A stretch of DNA of 64,000 bases from Cupriavidus taiwanensis LMG 19424 (lineage in GTDB: Bacteria; Pseudomonadota; Gammaproteobacteria; Burkholderiales; Burkholderiaceae). The stretch covers positions 1,736,001 through 1,800,000 of the forward strand of contig NC_010528.1 of the NCBI RefSeq assembly GCF_000069785.1, given 5' to 3'. The first letter of the stretch is position 1. Each line of letters begins with the position of its first letter. This document shows, piece by piece, positions 15,797 through 29,380 of this stretch. A program made the translations under genes and the position numbers. Under the pieces are notes generated by a model that was not told the origin of the DNA, ran no database searches, and was given only the letters and a program-made list of their open reading frames with translations.

Positions 15797-16408
15797 ATGA
15801 TGATCCTTCGCAAGACCCTGCGCGCCCGCCAGGCGCTCGCCACGTTCGCAGCGGCCACCGCCGTCGGCGCCGCCGCCCTGATGCCCGCCGCAGCCGCGGC
15901 GCAGCCGGCGCCATCCGCCGAATGCAAGGCGGCTCTGGACGCCCGTGCCCAGAACCCCAACTACCCGCGCGACAGCGTGCCGCGCTACATCAAGACCCCC
16001 ACCGGCTACCTGCTGGTGCTGCGCATGGGCGACAACGTGTTCGAGCAGATCGAAGCCTTTGCCATCTGCGAGAAGGTGCCCAGCGCGAGCCTGTCCGCGA
16101 TCGGCTTCGCCAACGTCACGTTCGGCTTCTGGGATGCCGCGAAGAAGCAGTTCAACCCGCGCACCTTCCGCAACGTGGAGATGGCCAGCATCGTCGGCAG
16201 CCTGGCGTGGAAGGAAGGCAAGCCGTCGATCCATGCGCATGGCGTGGCCGGTGACAGCAGCTTCGACACGTACGGCGGCCATATCCTGTCGATGGAGGTC
16301 GGCACCGGATCACTGGAGGTAACGGTCGTCACGCATCCACGGCGACTTGAACGTGCGACTGATCCGCGTATCGGTGCCAATGTGCTGGGATTGCACGATA
16401 CGCACTAG
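15797..16408 (+). CDS. Exported PCC/DUF296-domain protein
   Basis: The protein is 203 residues. It has a signal peptide (about 1-36, ending AAAAAQPAPS), followed by a PCC-type domain (formerly DUF296). That domain is seen in GYLLVLRMGDNVFEQIEAF, SASLSAIGFANVTFGFWD and SIHAHGVAGDSSFDTYGGHI, the last giving the two histidines often found near a bound metal or ligand. PCC domains are usually cytoplasmic or fused to AT-hooks in plants, so an exported one is unusual. It is the last gene of the rightward unit, 54 bases after the hydroxyacid dehydrogenase. AGGAGACAACCG precedes the ATG. It may bind a pathway molecule in the periplasm. Function is unknown. Confidence 0.8.
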   Translation: MMILRKTLRARQALATFAAATAVGAAALMPAAAAAQPAPSAECKAALDARAQNPNYPRDSVPRYIKTPTGYLLVLRMGDNVFEQIEAFAICEKVPSASLSAIGFANVTFGFWDAAKKQFNPRTFRNVEMASIVGSLAWKEGKPSIHAHGVAGDSSFDTYGGHILSMEVGTGSLEVTVVTHPRRLERATDPRIGANVLGLHDTH

Positions 16409-16840
16409 GTACGTTTCTGTGCGGCTTGGCAGATGCAAATGGAAGTCTGCCAGCCTTGGGTGCCGGCAGACGCTGCGCGAGCACGCACTCGCTGCAAGGC
16501 AGAGACCGGCTGCCACCGAAAGGACGTGCGGCGCGCCTTCAAGTCTCGCCGCAGCGGCCCGACGAAATCCAGCCGTTCGAAGGAAGCCGGGCATGGCCTC
16601 CAAACCGGTGGCTCAAAAAAAGGGGCAGCCAACAGAACCAGGACGTCGTCCTTGCGTAGGCGGGGATGACGAGTCTTCTTAGCCGCTCTAACCGCTGGAA
16701 GCACCTATCGCGGGTTGAGTCCGCCATCTGATAGCCCCGATCTTGCCGGACAGTGCCAACCGAGAATAAAAAAGCCCGCATTTTCGCGGGCTTCGAGGTG
16801 CTTTCGTGTTATTTAGTGCCGGCTCATGCCGGACCCGGGA
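16409..16840. other. Intergenic region between the PCC gene and guaA
   Basis: This 432-base stretch carries the guaA terminator at 16765-16793. A degenerate copy of the REP-like hairpin found at 23956-24037 lies at about 16647-16675. Several short frames on both strands lack ribosome sites, motifs or coherent codon use. No integrase remnant was recognised, although this is where an integrase of a guaA-targeted island would be expected. Confidence 0.5.
16765..16793 (-). terminator. Rho-independent terminator of guaA
   Basis: On the minus strand GCCCGC-GAAAAT-GCGGGC is followed by TTTTTTATTC. It lies about 50 bases after the guaA stop codon and ends leftward transcription from guaA. Confidence 0.85.
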
Positions 16841-18434
<1,594 letters not shown>

Positions 18435-18460
<26 letters not shown>

Positions 18461-19046
18461 GATGGGCCGATGGCTTGTCTTCCGGGATGGGCTCGGTCAC
18501 GACTTCCGTGCCGGGGCCATAGCCCGGCGGCGGCGTGATGACCGGCTCGCGCCGGTATTCTGGGGTATTCGTGGGGCGCGCCGCGGGGGCAACGCCGGGT
18601 TCCTTCCTGCTTTCCTGTTCCTGCAGCGCGCGTTCCATCTTCCGTTGCTGTTCGCGCACGCGCACGCGCTTGGCCGCCGGGATCTGCACCACGGCAAAGA
18701 ACAGCAGCACCACGGCCATGGTCGGCAGCCAGATCTTGCCGGCGCCTTCCAGCGGCAGCTCCATGAACACCATCCAGCCGATGATGAGCACCGCGCTGGC
18801 CAGGTTCACATAGCCTGCCGTGCGCGCCACCGGCACCGTCAGCTGGCCATTGAAGGCGGCCTGCCACAACAGCACCGACAGCCCCACCAGCGCCACGCCC
18901 AGCAGCTGCCCGAACAATGCCGGCTGCGGCTGCGGCAACTGCAGCGCCGCGTACAGCGTGGTGAACGGGGACATCAGCAGCAGGATGCCCAGCAGCAGGT
19001 CCACCAGGGCATCGAAGAACAGCACGGCTCGCAGCAACACCTTCAT
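18435..19046 (-). CDS. Membrane protein of unknown function
   Basis: The protein is 203 residues. About four hydrophobic segments fill residues 1-120 (first: [20 protein letters not shown]). A charged, Glu/Arg-rich helix and a Pro-rich tail ([12 protein letters not shown]) follow and are probably cytoplasmic. No family was recognised. AGGAGCGCC precedes the ATG. It lies between guaB and guaA, and its end overlaps the guaA start by 26 bases, so translation of guaA may be coupled to it. Its conservation in this position would mean a role linked only by expression to purine synthesis. Confidence 0.8.
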
Positions 19047-19224
19047 TGGCGCTCCTCGTCTTGGCCCCGGCCGGCGGTGCGGCGGGCATCAGGACAACGC
19101 CTGCATGGCGCGCGGCCAGGTTCGGATGGGATGGCGGGTCGGGCGCGGGCACGCGCCGGCGCGCCCTCGCCCGGATGCCGGCGGTCGCGCACCGCCTGCA
19201 GGGACGGTGCGCGGCCGCGGGGCA

Positions 19225-20720
<1,496 letters not shown>

Positions 20721-20811
20721 CAGGAATGCGCGATTTGCTGACGCCTGCCAACGGCCTTTCCGAGGTGCGGTCTGCTATGCTCGTGGTCTTTTTATCCGGG
20801 CACGGCGAAGT

Positions 20812-21771
20812 ATGGGAATCGGCGTATTGTGCGGGCTGCTGGCTGGCGCGTTCTGGGGCATGGTCTTCATCGCCCCCAAGCTGCTGCCCGTGTTTTCGCC
20901 GTGGGAACTGGCCATCGGCCGCTACCTGGCCTACGGGCTGGTGGCCTGCGTGGCCGCCCTGCCGCTGCTGCGGCGCATCGCCCGCAAGCTCACCCGCGCC
21001 GACTGCGTGGCGCTGCTGCGCCAGGCCTTTACCGGCAACCTGCTCTACTACGTGCTGCTGGCCTTCGGCGTGCAACTGGCCGGGGTAGGCCCGACCTCGC
21101 TGATCATCGGCATCCTGCCGATCTCGGTCACCATCATGGGGCGGCGCGACCACGGCGCGGTGCCGCTGTCGCGGCTGCTGTGGCCGCTGCTGGTGGTGGC
21201 CGCGGGCATTGCCTGCATCAACATCGACCTGTTCGGCGGCGGCCAGAGCGCCCATGCGGTTGCGGCCGGCGCGGTGGCGCGGCCGGTGTGGCAGAAGCTG
21301 GCCGGGGTCGGCTGCGCCACCGGTGCGCTGGTCTGCTGGACCCTGTACGCGGTCGACAACGCGCGCTACCTGCAGCGCAACCCGCATTACAGCGGCAATG
21401 AATGGTCCGCGCTGTACGGGCTGTCGACCGGCGCGGTGTCGGCGGTGCTGGCGCTGGTCGGCTGGATCATCGCCGGCGACACCCTGAGCGCCGCCGACAG
21501 CGGCCGCGACTGGCAGTGGTTCTGGATGGTCAACGCCGCGGTGGCGCTGGGCGCTTCGCTGATCGGCAACAACCTGTGGAATATCGCCAGCCGGCGCCTG
21601 CCGCTGACGCTGTCGGGCCAGATGATCGTGTTCGAAACACTGTTCGCGCTGGCCTATGGCTTTGTCTTTGACCAGCGCTGGCCGCGCCCGCTGGAAATCG
21701 CCGCGATCGTGTTGCTGATGATCGGCGTGGCCTGGTCGGTGCGCTTGCACGCCACCGACAAGTCTGCGTAG
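20812..21771 (+). CDS. DMT/EamA-family inner-membrane transporter
   Basis: The protein is 319 residues with about ten membrane helices in two EamA-like halves. Segments such as GVLCGLLAGAFWGMVFIAPK and GASLIGNNLWNIASRRLPL are typical of drug/metabolite exporters. The ATG at 20812 was chosen from the hydrophobic start; upstream in-frame sequence overlaps the divergent guaB promoter. It is divergent from guaB with a 123-base gap. It probably exports a metabolite, but substrate is unknown. A second member of the superfamily is encoded at 60397-61365. Confidence 0.85.
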   Translation: MGIGVLCGLLAGAFWGMVFIAPKLLPVFSPWELAIGRYLAYGLVACVAALPLLRRIARKLTRADCVALLRQAFTGNLLYYVLLAFGVQLAGVGPTSLIIGILPISVTIMGRRDHGAVPLSRLLWPLLVVAAGIACINIDLFGGGQSAHAVAAGAVARPVWQKLAGVGCATGALVCWTLYAVDNARYLQRNPHYSGNEWSALYGLSTGAVSAVLALVGWIIAGDTLSAADSGRDWQWFWMVNAAVALGASLIGNNLWNIASRRLPLTLSGQMIVFETLFALAYGFVFDQRWPRPLEIAAIVLLMIGVAWSVRLHATDKSA

Positions 21772-21957
21772 ACTAGCGAACCATGGCGCGGGGGTCACAC
21801 GCGCCACTTAAAAATACAACGTTCCAGGGTCAAACCGGCGCTACGCATTGCCATGCAGGCGAGGCGCCCGCGCTAATTGCCGCGGTGGTCTGCCGCGGCA
21901 TCGCCACGCATGCAGCCGGCGGCCCGTGCTTCCAGAGCCACTTTGAGACGTCCCGCC

Positions 21958-22479
21958 ATGCAACGATCGTCCGCGCCGTGCCTGCTTGCCGCTGCCCTTG
22001 CCGCCGTCCTGGTGTCGCCTGCGCCGGCCCTCGCTTACTGGCAATGGCGCGACGCCAACGGCCACATGGTCTACAGCGACGTGCCGCCGTCCACGGCCGC
22101 GGCCAGGGTCCTGCGCGCACCGGGCCGCCATGCCGGCGACTTCCAGCCGGTCCAGGCAATCCAGCCTGCCGATGCCGCCCCGCCTGCACCGTCTCCGGCC
22201 AAGGCATCGGCCAAGCCCAGTGCACCGACGCCCGAGGAAGCGTTCCAGAAGCGCCGCGAAGCCAGCCTGAAAGCCGCCGCCGAAGAAGCCCGCAGGGAAA
22301 CCGATGCGGCCGAGCGCGCCGCCCGTTGCGCGCAGCTGCGCAACTACGCCACCGGCCTGCAGCAGGGCATGCGCGCCGCGGTCGCGGGCCCCGATGGTTC
22401 GCTGCAGCACCTGAACAGCGAGCAGCGCCAGGCGGAAATCCTCAAGACCAGCGCCAACCTGGAAAAGCACTGCAACTGA
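21958..22479 (+). CDS. DUF4124-domain exported protein
   Basis: The protein is 173 residues. A signal peptide ends near residue 26 (APALA-YWQWRD). The DUF4124 motif follows directly (YWQWRDANGHMVYSDVPPS), a short beta-rich unit found in many proteobacterial envelope proteins. The rest is a Pro/Ala linker and a charged helical segment rich in Ala, Glu and Arg (about 100-150), probably a coiled coil. It stands alone between the DMT gene and a convergent terminator. The role is unknown; many relatives are linked to envelope integrity only by sequence. Confidence 0.85.
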   Translation: MQRSSAPCLLAAALAAVLVSPAPALAYWQWRDANGHMVYSDVPPSTAAARVLRAPGRHAGDFQPVQAIQPADAAPPAPSPAKASAKPSAPTPEEAFQKRREASLKAAAEEARRETDAAERAARCAQLRNYATGLQQGMRAAVAGPDGSLQHLNSEQRQAEILKTSANLEKHCN

Positions 22480-22489
22480 AGCCATGCAA

Positions 22490-22512
22490 AACGGGGCCGC
22501 ACGGGCCCCGTT
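22490..22512. terminator. Bidirectional rho-independent terminator
   Basis: AACGGGGCC-GCACG-GGCCCCGTT forms a nine-pair stem with A residues before and CGCTTT after. It lies between the convergent DUF4124 gene (ends 22479) and the rnfH-like gene (ends 22535) and can serve both. Confidence 0.75.
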
Positions 22513-22534
22513 CGCTTTGGCGGCAAGGCGCGGC

Positions 22535-22882
22535 TCAGCTATTGCCGCGCAGCCATTTCTGGCCCTCGCGCGTGCCGCTGGCGCGCTGCTTCTGTACCCG
22601 CTTGCGGCGTGCCTGCTTCGGATCCGCCGTCAGCGGCCGGTACACCTCGACGCGATCGCCGTCGCGCACCACCGTCTCCGGGGTCTTGAGCTTGCCGAAA
22701 ATGCCCACGCGCATGGTGGCCGGATCAACCTCCGGGCACGCCTGCTGCAATCCGGAGCCGACGATGGCCGCGGCAATGGTGGTGCCGGCAGGGACGTCGA
22801 TGGCCTTCAGGAACACGGCATCCGGACGCGCGTAGCAGACCGCGATATGCACCGTGCCGGCGCTGCGTTCAGCTGGTGCCAT
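22535..22882 (-). CDS. RnfH/RatB-family ubiquitin-like protein
   Basis: The protein is 115 residues. It has the small beta-grasp RnfH fold, visible in VHIAVCYARPDAVFLKAIDVPAG, RVGIFGKLKTPETVVRDGDRVEVYRPLTADPK (motif split here for length: VGIFGKLK and DGDRVEVYRPL) and a basic tail KQARRKRVQKQR. RatB is the neighbour name in enterobacteria. The start at 22882 (MAPAERSAG) was preferred to 22918 because the domain begins right after it. It overlaps the ratA stop by 14 bases, so the two are co-translated. Function is not settled for this family. Confidence 0.85.
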   Translation of the reverse strand: MAPAERSAGTVHIAVCYARPDAVFLKAIDVPAGTTIAAAIVGSGLQQACPEVDPATMRVGIFGKLKTPETVVRDGDRVEVYRPLTADPKQARRKRVQKQRASGTREGQKWLRGNS

Positions 22883-23306
22883 ACACCACCTCGGCGCGCT
22901 TGACGAAGGCATCGACAAAGGTATTGGCGATCATGCTGAAGACCGGGCCGATGAGCTTCTCCAGCAGCAGGCTGGAAAACTCGTAGTGCAGGTGGAACTC
23001 GATCTTGCAGGCGTCCTCGCGCAGCGGCGTAAAGCGCCATGACCCGTTGAAGGTCTTGAACGGCCCGTCGGCAAAGGTCATGTCGATGCGGGTGGGGCGT
23101 TCCTGGGTATTGCGCGTATGGAAGAACTGCTGGATGCCCTTGAAGTGGATATGGATCTTGGCGTCGAGCCTGGTCTCGGTCTGCTCGAACACCTCCACGC
23201 CACCGCACCATGGCAGGAACTTGGGATAGTCCTCCACGCGGGTGACCAGGTCATACATCTGCGCGGCGGAGTAACCGAGCAGGACGGATTTATGGACGTC
23301 TGCCAT
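22869..23306 (-). CDS. ratA: RatA-family protein (START/Coq10 fold)
   Basis: The protein is 145 residues. It has the family features YSAAQMYDLVTRVEDYPKFLPWC at the start, TRIDMTFADGPFKTFNG in the middle and a final amphipathic helix (MIANTFVDAFVKRAEVVYG). In E. coli RatA was described as blocking 70S assembly, and in other organisms the fold is linked to ubiquinone handling as Coq10. The sequence alone does not decide between these. It is transcribed with the rnfH-like gene and divergently from smpB, an arrangement common in proteobacteria. Confidence 0.9.
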   Translation of the reverse strand: MADVHKSVLLGYSAAQMYDLVTRVEDYPKFLPWCGGVEVFEQTETRLDAKIHIHFKGIQQFFHTRNTQERPTRIDMTFADGPFKTFNGSWRFTPLREDACKIEFHLHYEFSSLLLEKLIGPVFSMIANTFVDAFVKRAEVVYGTS

Positions 23307-23383
23307 GTAAGGGGAAATCTGGCTTGCGGCCCTGCCACGCGCGCTGCGCGGCAGGCATGCGCCTGTGCCGGGGGCTGGTTTGC

Positions 23384-23389
23384 TAGAAT
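23384..23389 (+). promoter_or_regulatory. Possible -10 box upstream of smpB
   Basis: TAGAAT lies 97 bases before the smpB start in the divergent spacer with ratA. No good -35 box is seen at 16-18 bases, so this is tentative. Confidence 0.3.
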
Positions 23390-23485
23390 CCCGATTTTAG
23401 CCGACCCGCGCGCCGCGCGGCATCCCGCCATGCGGCGCTGCAGCGAACCGGCCAGCATCCACCCTACCGCACCCTACCCGCACGC

Positions 23486-23935
23486 ATGACCATTGCAGAC
23501 AACAAGAAGGCCTTCTTCGACTATTTCATCGAGGAACGATACGAGGCCGGGATCGTGCTGGAAGGCTGGGAGGTCAAGGCCATCCGCGCCGGGCGGGTGC
23601 AGATCAAGGAAGGCTACGTGGTCGTGCGCGATGCCGAGATGTTCCTGATCGGCGCCCATATCAGCCCGCTGCAAAGCGCCTCCACCCACGTCAAGCCCGA
23701 TCCGGTGCGCACGCGCAAGCTGCTGCTCAAGGCCGACGAAATCAAGAAGCTGATCGGCAAGGTCGAGCAGCGCGGCTACACGCTGGTGCCGCTGAACCTG
23801 CATTACACGCGCGGCCGCGTGAAATGCGAGATCGGCCTGGCCAAGGGCAAGAAGCAGTTCGACAAGCGCGAGACCGAAAAGCAGCGCGACTGGCAGCGCG
23901 AGAAGGCGCGCATCATGAAGGGCGGCAAGGAATAA
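23486..23935 (+). CDS. smpB: SsrA-binding protein SmpB
   Basis: The protein is 149 residues. It has the conserved core [21 protein letters not shown], the RNA-binding strands with [19 protein letters not shown], and [24 protein letters not shown] toward the end (seen as LYYT-like and [12 protein letters not shown]). The basic C-terminal tail ([12 protein letters not shown]) enters the decoding centre during trans-translation. It binds tmRNA and rescues stalled ribosomes. Length and tail are complete. It is divergent from ratA. The ssrA gene itself is not in this window. Confidence 0.95.
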   Translation: MTIADNKKAFFDYFIEERYEAGIVLEGWEVKAIRAGRVQIKEGYVVVRDAEMFLIGAHISPLQSASTHVKPDPVRTRKLLLKADEIKKLIGKVEQRGYTLVPLNLHYTRGRVKCEIGLAKGKKQFDKRETEKQRDWQREKARIMKGGKE

Positions 23936-23955
23936 CGCATTACGCTTACCCGGTT

Positions 23956-24037
23956 GTCGTTCCCGCGAAGGCGGGAACCCAGTGACTTTTGCCTCGGCGA
24001 TCTAAAGACGCTGGATTCCCGCCCTCGCGGGAATGAC
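23956..24037. repeat. REP-like inverted pair (family A)
   Basis: Two GC-rich hairpins face each other: TCCCGCGAAGGCGGGAA on the left and TTCCCGCCCTCGCGGGAA on the right. Both carry flanking CCAGTG/CGCTGG and outer GTCGTT/AATGAC ends. The whole 82 bases forms an imperfect large palindrome. It lies between the convergent ends of smpB and the band-7 gene. A degenerate single unit is at about 16647-16675. This type is widespread in Burkholderiales intergenic DNA and may also stop transcription. Confidence 0.75.
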
Positions 24038-24080
24038 GATGGGCCGGTGGAGCCGTATCGCCTCGGCTTCAAGTCCGCGC

Positions 24081-25010
24081 TCAAGCCACCTTCTGCCCCT
24101 TCACGATCTGCAGCGCCGTCGCGATCATGCTGCTCATGTCGCCCATATTGCCCGGCACGATCAGCGTATTGCCCTGCTTGGCCAGGTTGCCGAACGCGGC
24201 CACGTATTCCTCGGCCACCTTCAGGTTGACCGCGTCCATGCCGCCTTCGGTGCGGATCGCATTGCCGATCTTCTGGATCGCCTGCGCATTGGCCTCGGCC
24301 ACCGCCAGGATCGCGCTGGCCTCGCCCTGGGCCTTGTTGATCGCCGCCTGGCGCTCACCCTCCGACTTCTGGATCGCCGCCTCGCGCGCGCCGGTGGCCA
24401 GGTTGATCTGCTCCTGGCGCTTGCCTTCGGACGCCGCGATCAGCGCGCGCTTCTCGCGCTCGGCGGTGATCTGCGCCTGCATCGCATGCAGGATCTCCTT
24501 GGGCGGGGTCAGGTCCTTGATCTCGTAGCGCAGCACCTTCACGCCCCAGTTGGAGGCGGCCTCGTCGAGCGCGTTGACCACGCTGTGGTTGATGAACTCC
24601 CGCTCCTCGAAGGTCTTGTCCAGTTCCAGCTTGCCGATCACCGAGCGCAGCGTGGTTTGCGACAGCTGCGTGATCGCCACCACGAAGTTGCTGGAACCGT
24701 ACGACGCTTTCATCGGGTCGGTAACCTGGAAGTACAGCACGCCGTCGACCTGCAACTGCGTGTTGTCCTTGGTGATGCAGACCTGGCTGGGCACGTCCAG
24801 CGGGATTTCCTTGAGCACATGCTTGTAGGCGACGCGGTCGACGAACGGCACCACGATCGACAGCCCCGGCGTCAGGGTCGCGTGATAGCGGCCCAGGCGC
24901 TCGAGCACCCAGGCGTGCTGTTGCGGCACGATCTTGATGCCCTTGGCAATCAGCACGATAACGGCGATAAGGATGATCAGCGGCAGCAAACCAAGCTGAA
25001 AAGCGAGCAT
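24081..25010 (-). CDS. SPFH/band-7 family membrane protein (stomatin-like, QmcA type)
   Basis: The protein is 309 residues. One N-terminal membrane anchor (LGLLPLIILIAVIVLIAKGI) is followed by the SPFH domain: PQQHAWVLERLGRYHATLTPG, CITKDNTQLQVDGVLYFQV and RSVIGKLELDKTFEERE. The C-terminal half is an Ala/Glu-rich coiled coil (EREKRALIAASEGKRQEQ) as in oligomeric stomatins. ATG 25010 follows GGAGGGTCGTTAC. The NfeD-family gene lies upstream on the same strand, 102 bases away, a pairing that is conserved across bacteria. The pair probably organises membrane microdomains or proteases. Confidence 0.92.
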   Translation of the reverse strand: MLAFQLGLLPLIILIAVIVLIAKGIKIVPQQHAWVLERLGRYHATLTPGLSIVVPFVDRVAYKHVLKEIPLDVPSQVCITKDNTQLQVDGVLYFQVTDPMKASYGSSNFVVAITQLSQTTLRSVIGKLELDKTFEEREFINHSVVNALDEAASNWGVKVLRYEIKDLTPPKEILHAMQAQITAEREKRALIAASEGKRQEQINLATGAREAAIQKSEGERQAAINKAQGEASAILAVAEANAQAIQKIGNAIRTEGGMDAVNLKVAEEYVAAFGNLAKQGNTLIVPGNMGDMSSMIATALQIVKGQKVA

Positions 25011-25112
25011 GTAACGACCCTCCAGGCAGAACACATCGGTACGGCGCCGCCGGTCGGCGGCAGGCGGAGCACATCGCGGCCGCGATGTGCAAAGGATTCG
25101 GAAGACAGGGCT

Positions 25113-25547
25113 TCAGCGGGGCGACACCACCAGCGTGCTGCCGCGCACCGCGACGATGCGGTAGCGCCCCGGCGCCAGCGCGTGATCGGGGGGACAATCT
25201 GGCGACAGCTCGACGGTCCAGTCGGCGCCGCGGTACGGCACGCGCGCGCGCCGGTTGGCGTCCCACGCCGGCACGTCGAGCTCCTCGCCGATATCGAGGT
25301 TGACGTCCGGATCGGCCGCGGCATTGCCGCGCCGCAGCTTGCCAAAGCGGGTGCGGCGCAGCCCGGCGATCAGCACCGCCGCGACCAGCGCCCCGATCAG
25401 TGCCTGCGCCGCGGGCGATGTTCCAAGCAAGGCGGCCACCCCGGCGGCAGCCAGGCCCACCGCCACCATCAGCAGGTAGAACGTGCCAGTATTCAGTTCG
25501 ACGATCACCAGCACCACCGCTGCCACGAACCAGATGTAGTACGCCAT
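25113..25547 (-). CDS. NfeD-family membrane protein
   Basis: The protein is 144 residues, the short type without a protease domain. Two to three membrane helices occupy residues 1-62 (WFVAAVVLVIVELNTGTFYLL), and a C-terminal OB-fold domain follows (NRRARVPYRGADWTVELSPD to GRYRIVAVRGSTLVV). It is encoded just before the band-7 protein on the same strand. Such pairs are thought to act together at the inner membrane. The start overlaps no other gene; a terminator for ppsA lies 43 bases upstream. Confidence 0.9.
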   Translation of the reverse strand: MAYYIWFVAAVVLVIVELNTGTFYLLMVAVGLAAAGVAALLGTSPAAQALIGALVAAVLIAGLRRTRFGKLRRGNAAADPDVNLDIGEELDVPAWDANRRARVPYRGADWTVELSPDCPPDHALAPGRYRIVAVRGSTLVVSPR

Positions 25548-25584
25548 CCAAGCTCCCGTTCGACCACGGATTTCCCGAACAAGT

Positions 25585-25622
25585 AAAAACCCCGCAGCGC
25601 CATACAGCGTCTGCGGGGCTTT
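25585..25622 (-). terminator. Rho-independent terminator after ppsA
   Basis: On the minus strand CTGCGGGG (stem) and CCCCGCAG pair across a 13-base loop and the stem is preceded by AAAG and followed by TTTTTAC in the leftward direction. It is about 80 bases beyond the ppsA stop and separates it from the NfeD gene. Confidence 0.8.
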
Positions 25623-25699
25623 GCAACACCTGACGCAGGGCCGGTGCTTCGGCCGGCTGCCCGAGGGCGCCGGCCATCGTTATTGTGACGTCAAATGCC

Positions 25700-28084
<2,385 letters not shown>

Positions 28085-28379
28085 GAGAGCCTCAAAACAA
28101 AGTAGAAAACTGGTTGCGCATGTCCGGTATGTTGTAGGTGTTCTGTTCCCGGACGGATCGCTTGGCTAAGCAACCCCGAACTGGCGCTGCGGACCTGGCG
28201 CTACGGCTCTCATCGCGTAGCGCGCATTGTCGACAATTCCGGGCACGGTTTGTGGCGTGGGCATGTTGCGGAGGCGCCCGCCCTATGGAATTGCTTAGCG
28301 AAAAGATCGCCGCTATTCTACCGTGCTGCGCCGCACTTTTCTGCGGAAGATTGAATCTATTTCTTAACGCGCCATCCCA
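28085..28379. promoter_or_regulatory. Divergent ppsA/ppsR promoter region
   Basis: The 295-base spacer holds both promoters. On the minus strand TACAAC at about 28128-28133 could be the ppsA -10, with no good -35. No other gene, repeat or RNA was recognised. Confidence 0.4.
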
Positions 28380-29309
28380 ATGTGCGCCATCCCCATGTCC
28401 CAGCCAGAAGCGCCCGGAACGGCGACACCCGGGCCCCAGCCTGGAACGCAGCCCGACACCCCTGTACCCGCACCCCAGGCGGCCGAGCGCCCCGCGATCC
28501 GCACCGTGTTCATCGTCTCGGATGGCACCGGCATCACCGCCGAGACCTTCAGCCACTCCATCCTGGCCCAGTTCGAGATGCGTTTCCGCAAGGTGCGCAT
28601 GCCTTTCGTCGATACCCCGGAAAAGGCACATATTGCCGTCGGCAAGATCAACGAGGCGTTCCACAACGAAGGGGTGCCGCCGATCGTCTTCACCACGCTG
28701 GTCAACCAGGAAGCCAACAAGGCGCTTCGCCGCGCCAAGGCGATGATCCTGGACATGTTCCAGACCTTTATCGAGCCGCTCGAGAAGGAACTGGGGCTGA
28801 AGTCCACCCACGCCATCGGCCGCTTCCACCAGAATGCGGACACCGAGGCCTACAAGAACCGGATCGAGGCGATCAACTTCTCGCTGGCGCATGATGACGG
28901 CCAGTCACACAAGAACCTCGAAGAAGCCGACGTGATCCTGGTGGGCGTGTCGCGCAGCGGCAAGACCCCGACCAGCCTCTACCTGGCCATGCAGTACGGG
29001 CTGAAGGCGGCCAACTATCCGCTGATCCCCGACGATTTCGAGCGCGGCAAGCTGCCGTCGGCGCTCTATGCGTTCAAGCCGAAGATCTTCGGCCTGTCGA
29101 TCGACCCGCAGCGCCTGACCGAGATCCGCAACGAGCGCCGCCCCGGCAGCAAGTACGCCGCGCTGGAAAACTGCCGCTACGAGGTCAACGAGGCCGAGGC
29201 GATGATGCGCCGCGAAGGCATCAAGTGGCTGTCGTCGACGCACAAGTCGATCGAGGAGATCGCGACCACGATCCTGCAGGAGATCAAGGTCGACCGCGAC
29301 AACTACTGA
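28380..29309 (+). CDS. ppsR: PEP synthase regulatory protein (bifunctional kinase/pyrophosphorylase)
   Basis: The protein is 309 residues from the ATG at 28380; an in-frame ATG at 28395 (MSQPEAPG) gives 304 and neither has a clear ribosome site. It belongs to the DUF299 family. After a Pro-rich N-terminal tail come TVFIVSDGTGITAETFSHS and the P-loop GVSRSGKTPTSLYLA near residue 190. The enzyme inactivates PEP synthase by ADP-dependent threonine phosphorylation and reactivates it by phosphate-dependent removal. Divergence from ppsA supports the assignment. A strong terminator follows the stop. Confidence 0.93.
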   Translation: MCAIPMSQPEAPGTATPGPQPGTQPDTPVPAPQAAERPAIRTVFIVSDGTGITAETFSHSILAQFEMRFRKVRMPFVDTPEKAHIAVGKINEAFHNEGVPPIVFTTLVNQEANKALRRAKAMILDMFQTFIEPLEKELGLKSTHAIGRFHQNADTEAYKNRIEAINFSLAHDDGQSHKNLEEADVILVGVSRSGKTPTSLYLAMQYGLKAANYPLIPDDFERGKLPSALYAFKPKIFGLSIDPQRLTEIRNERRPGSKYAALENCRYEVNEAEAMMRREGIKWLSSTHKSIEEIATTILQEIKVDRDNY

Positions 29310-29320
29310 AGCAAGAATAA

Positions 29321-29348
29321 AGAAAGCGGCCGCAGGGGCCGCTTTTTT
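29321..29348 (+). terminator. Rho-independent terminator after ppsR
   Basis: AGCGGCC-GCAGG-GGCCGCT is followed by TTTTTT, starting 16 bases after the ppsR stop. The A-rich side (AATAAAGAAA) may let it also work for the convergent RNA methyltransferase gene. Confidence 0.9.
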
Positions 29349-29380
29349 GTTGGCCGCGCCAGCGCGCTCAGTCGCTGCGC

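Noticed and set aside
16405..16704. Short open frames in the PCC-guaA spacer as an integrase remnant
   Set aside because: None shows the catalytic Arg-His-Arg-Tyr pattern of tyrosine recombinases, and part of the region is a degenerate REP unit.
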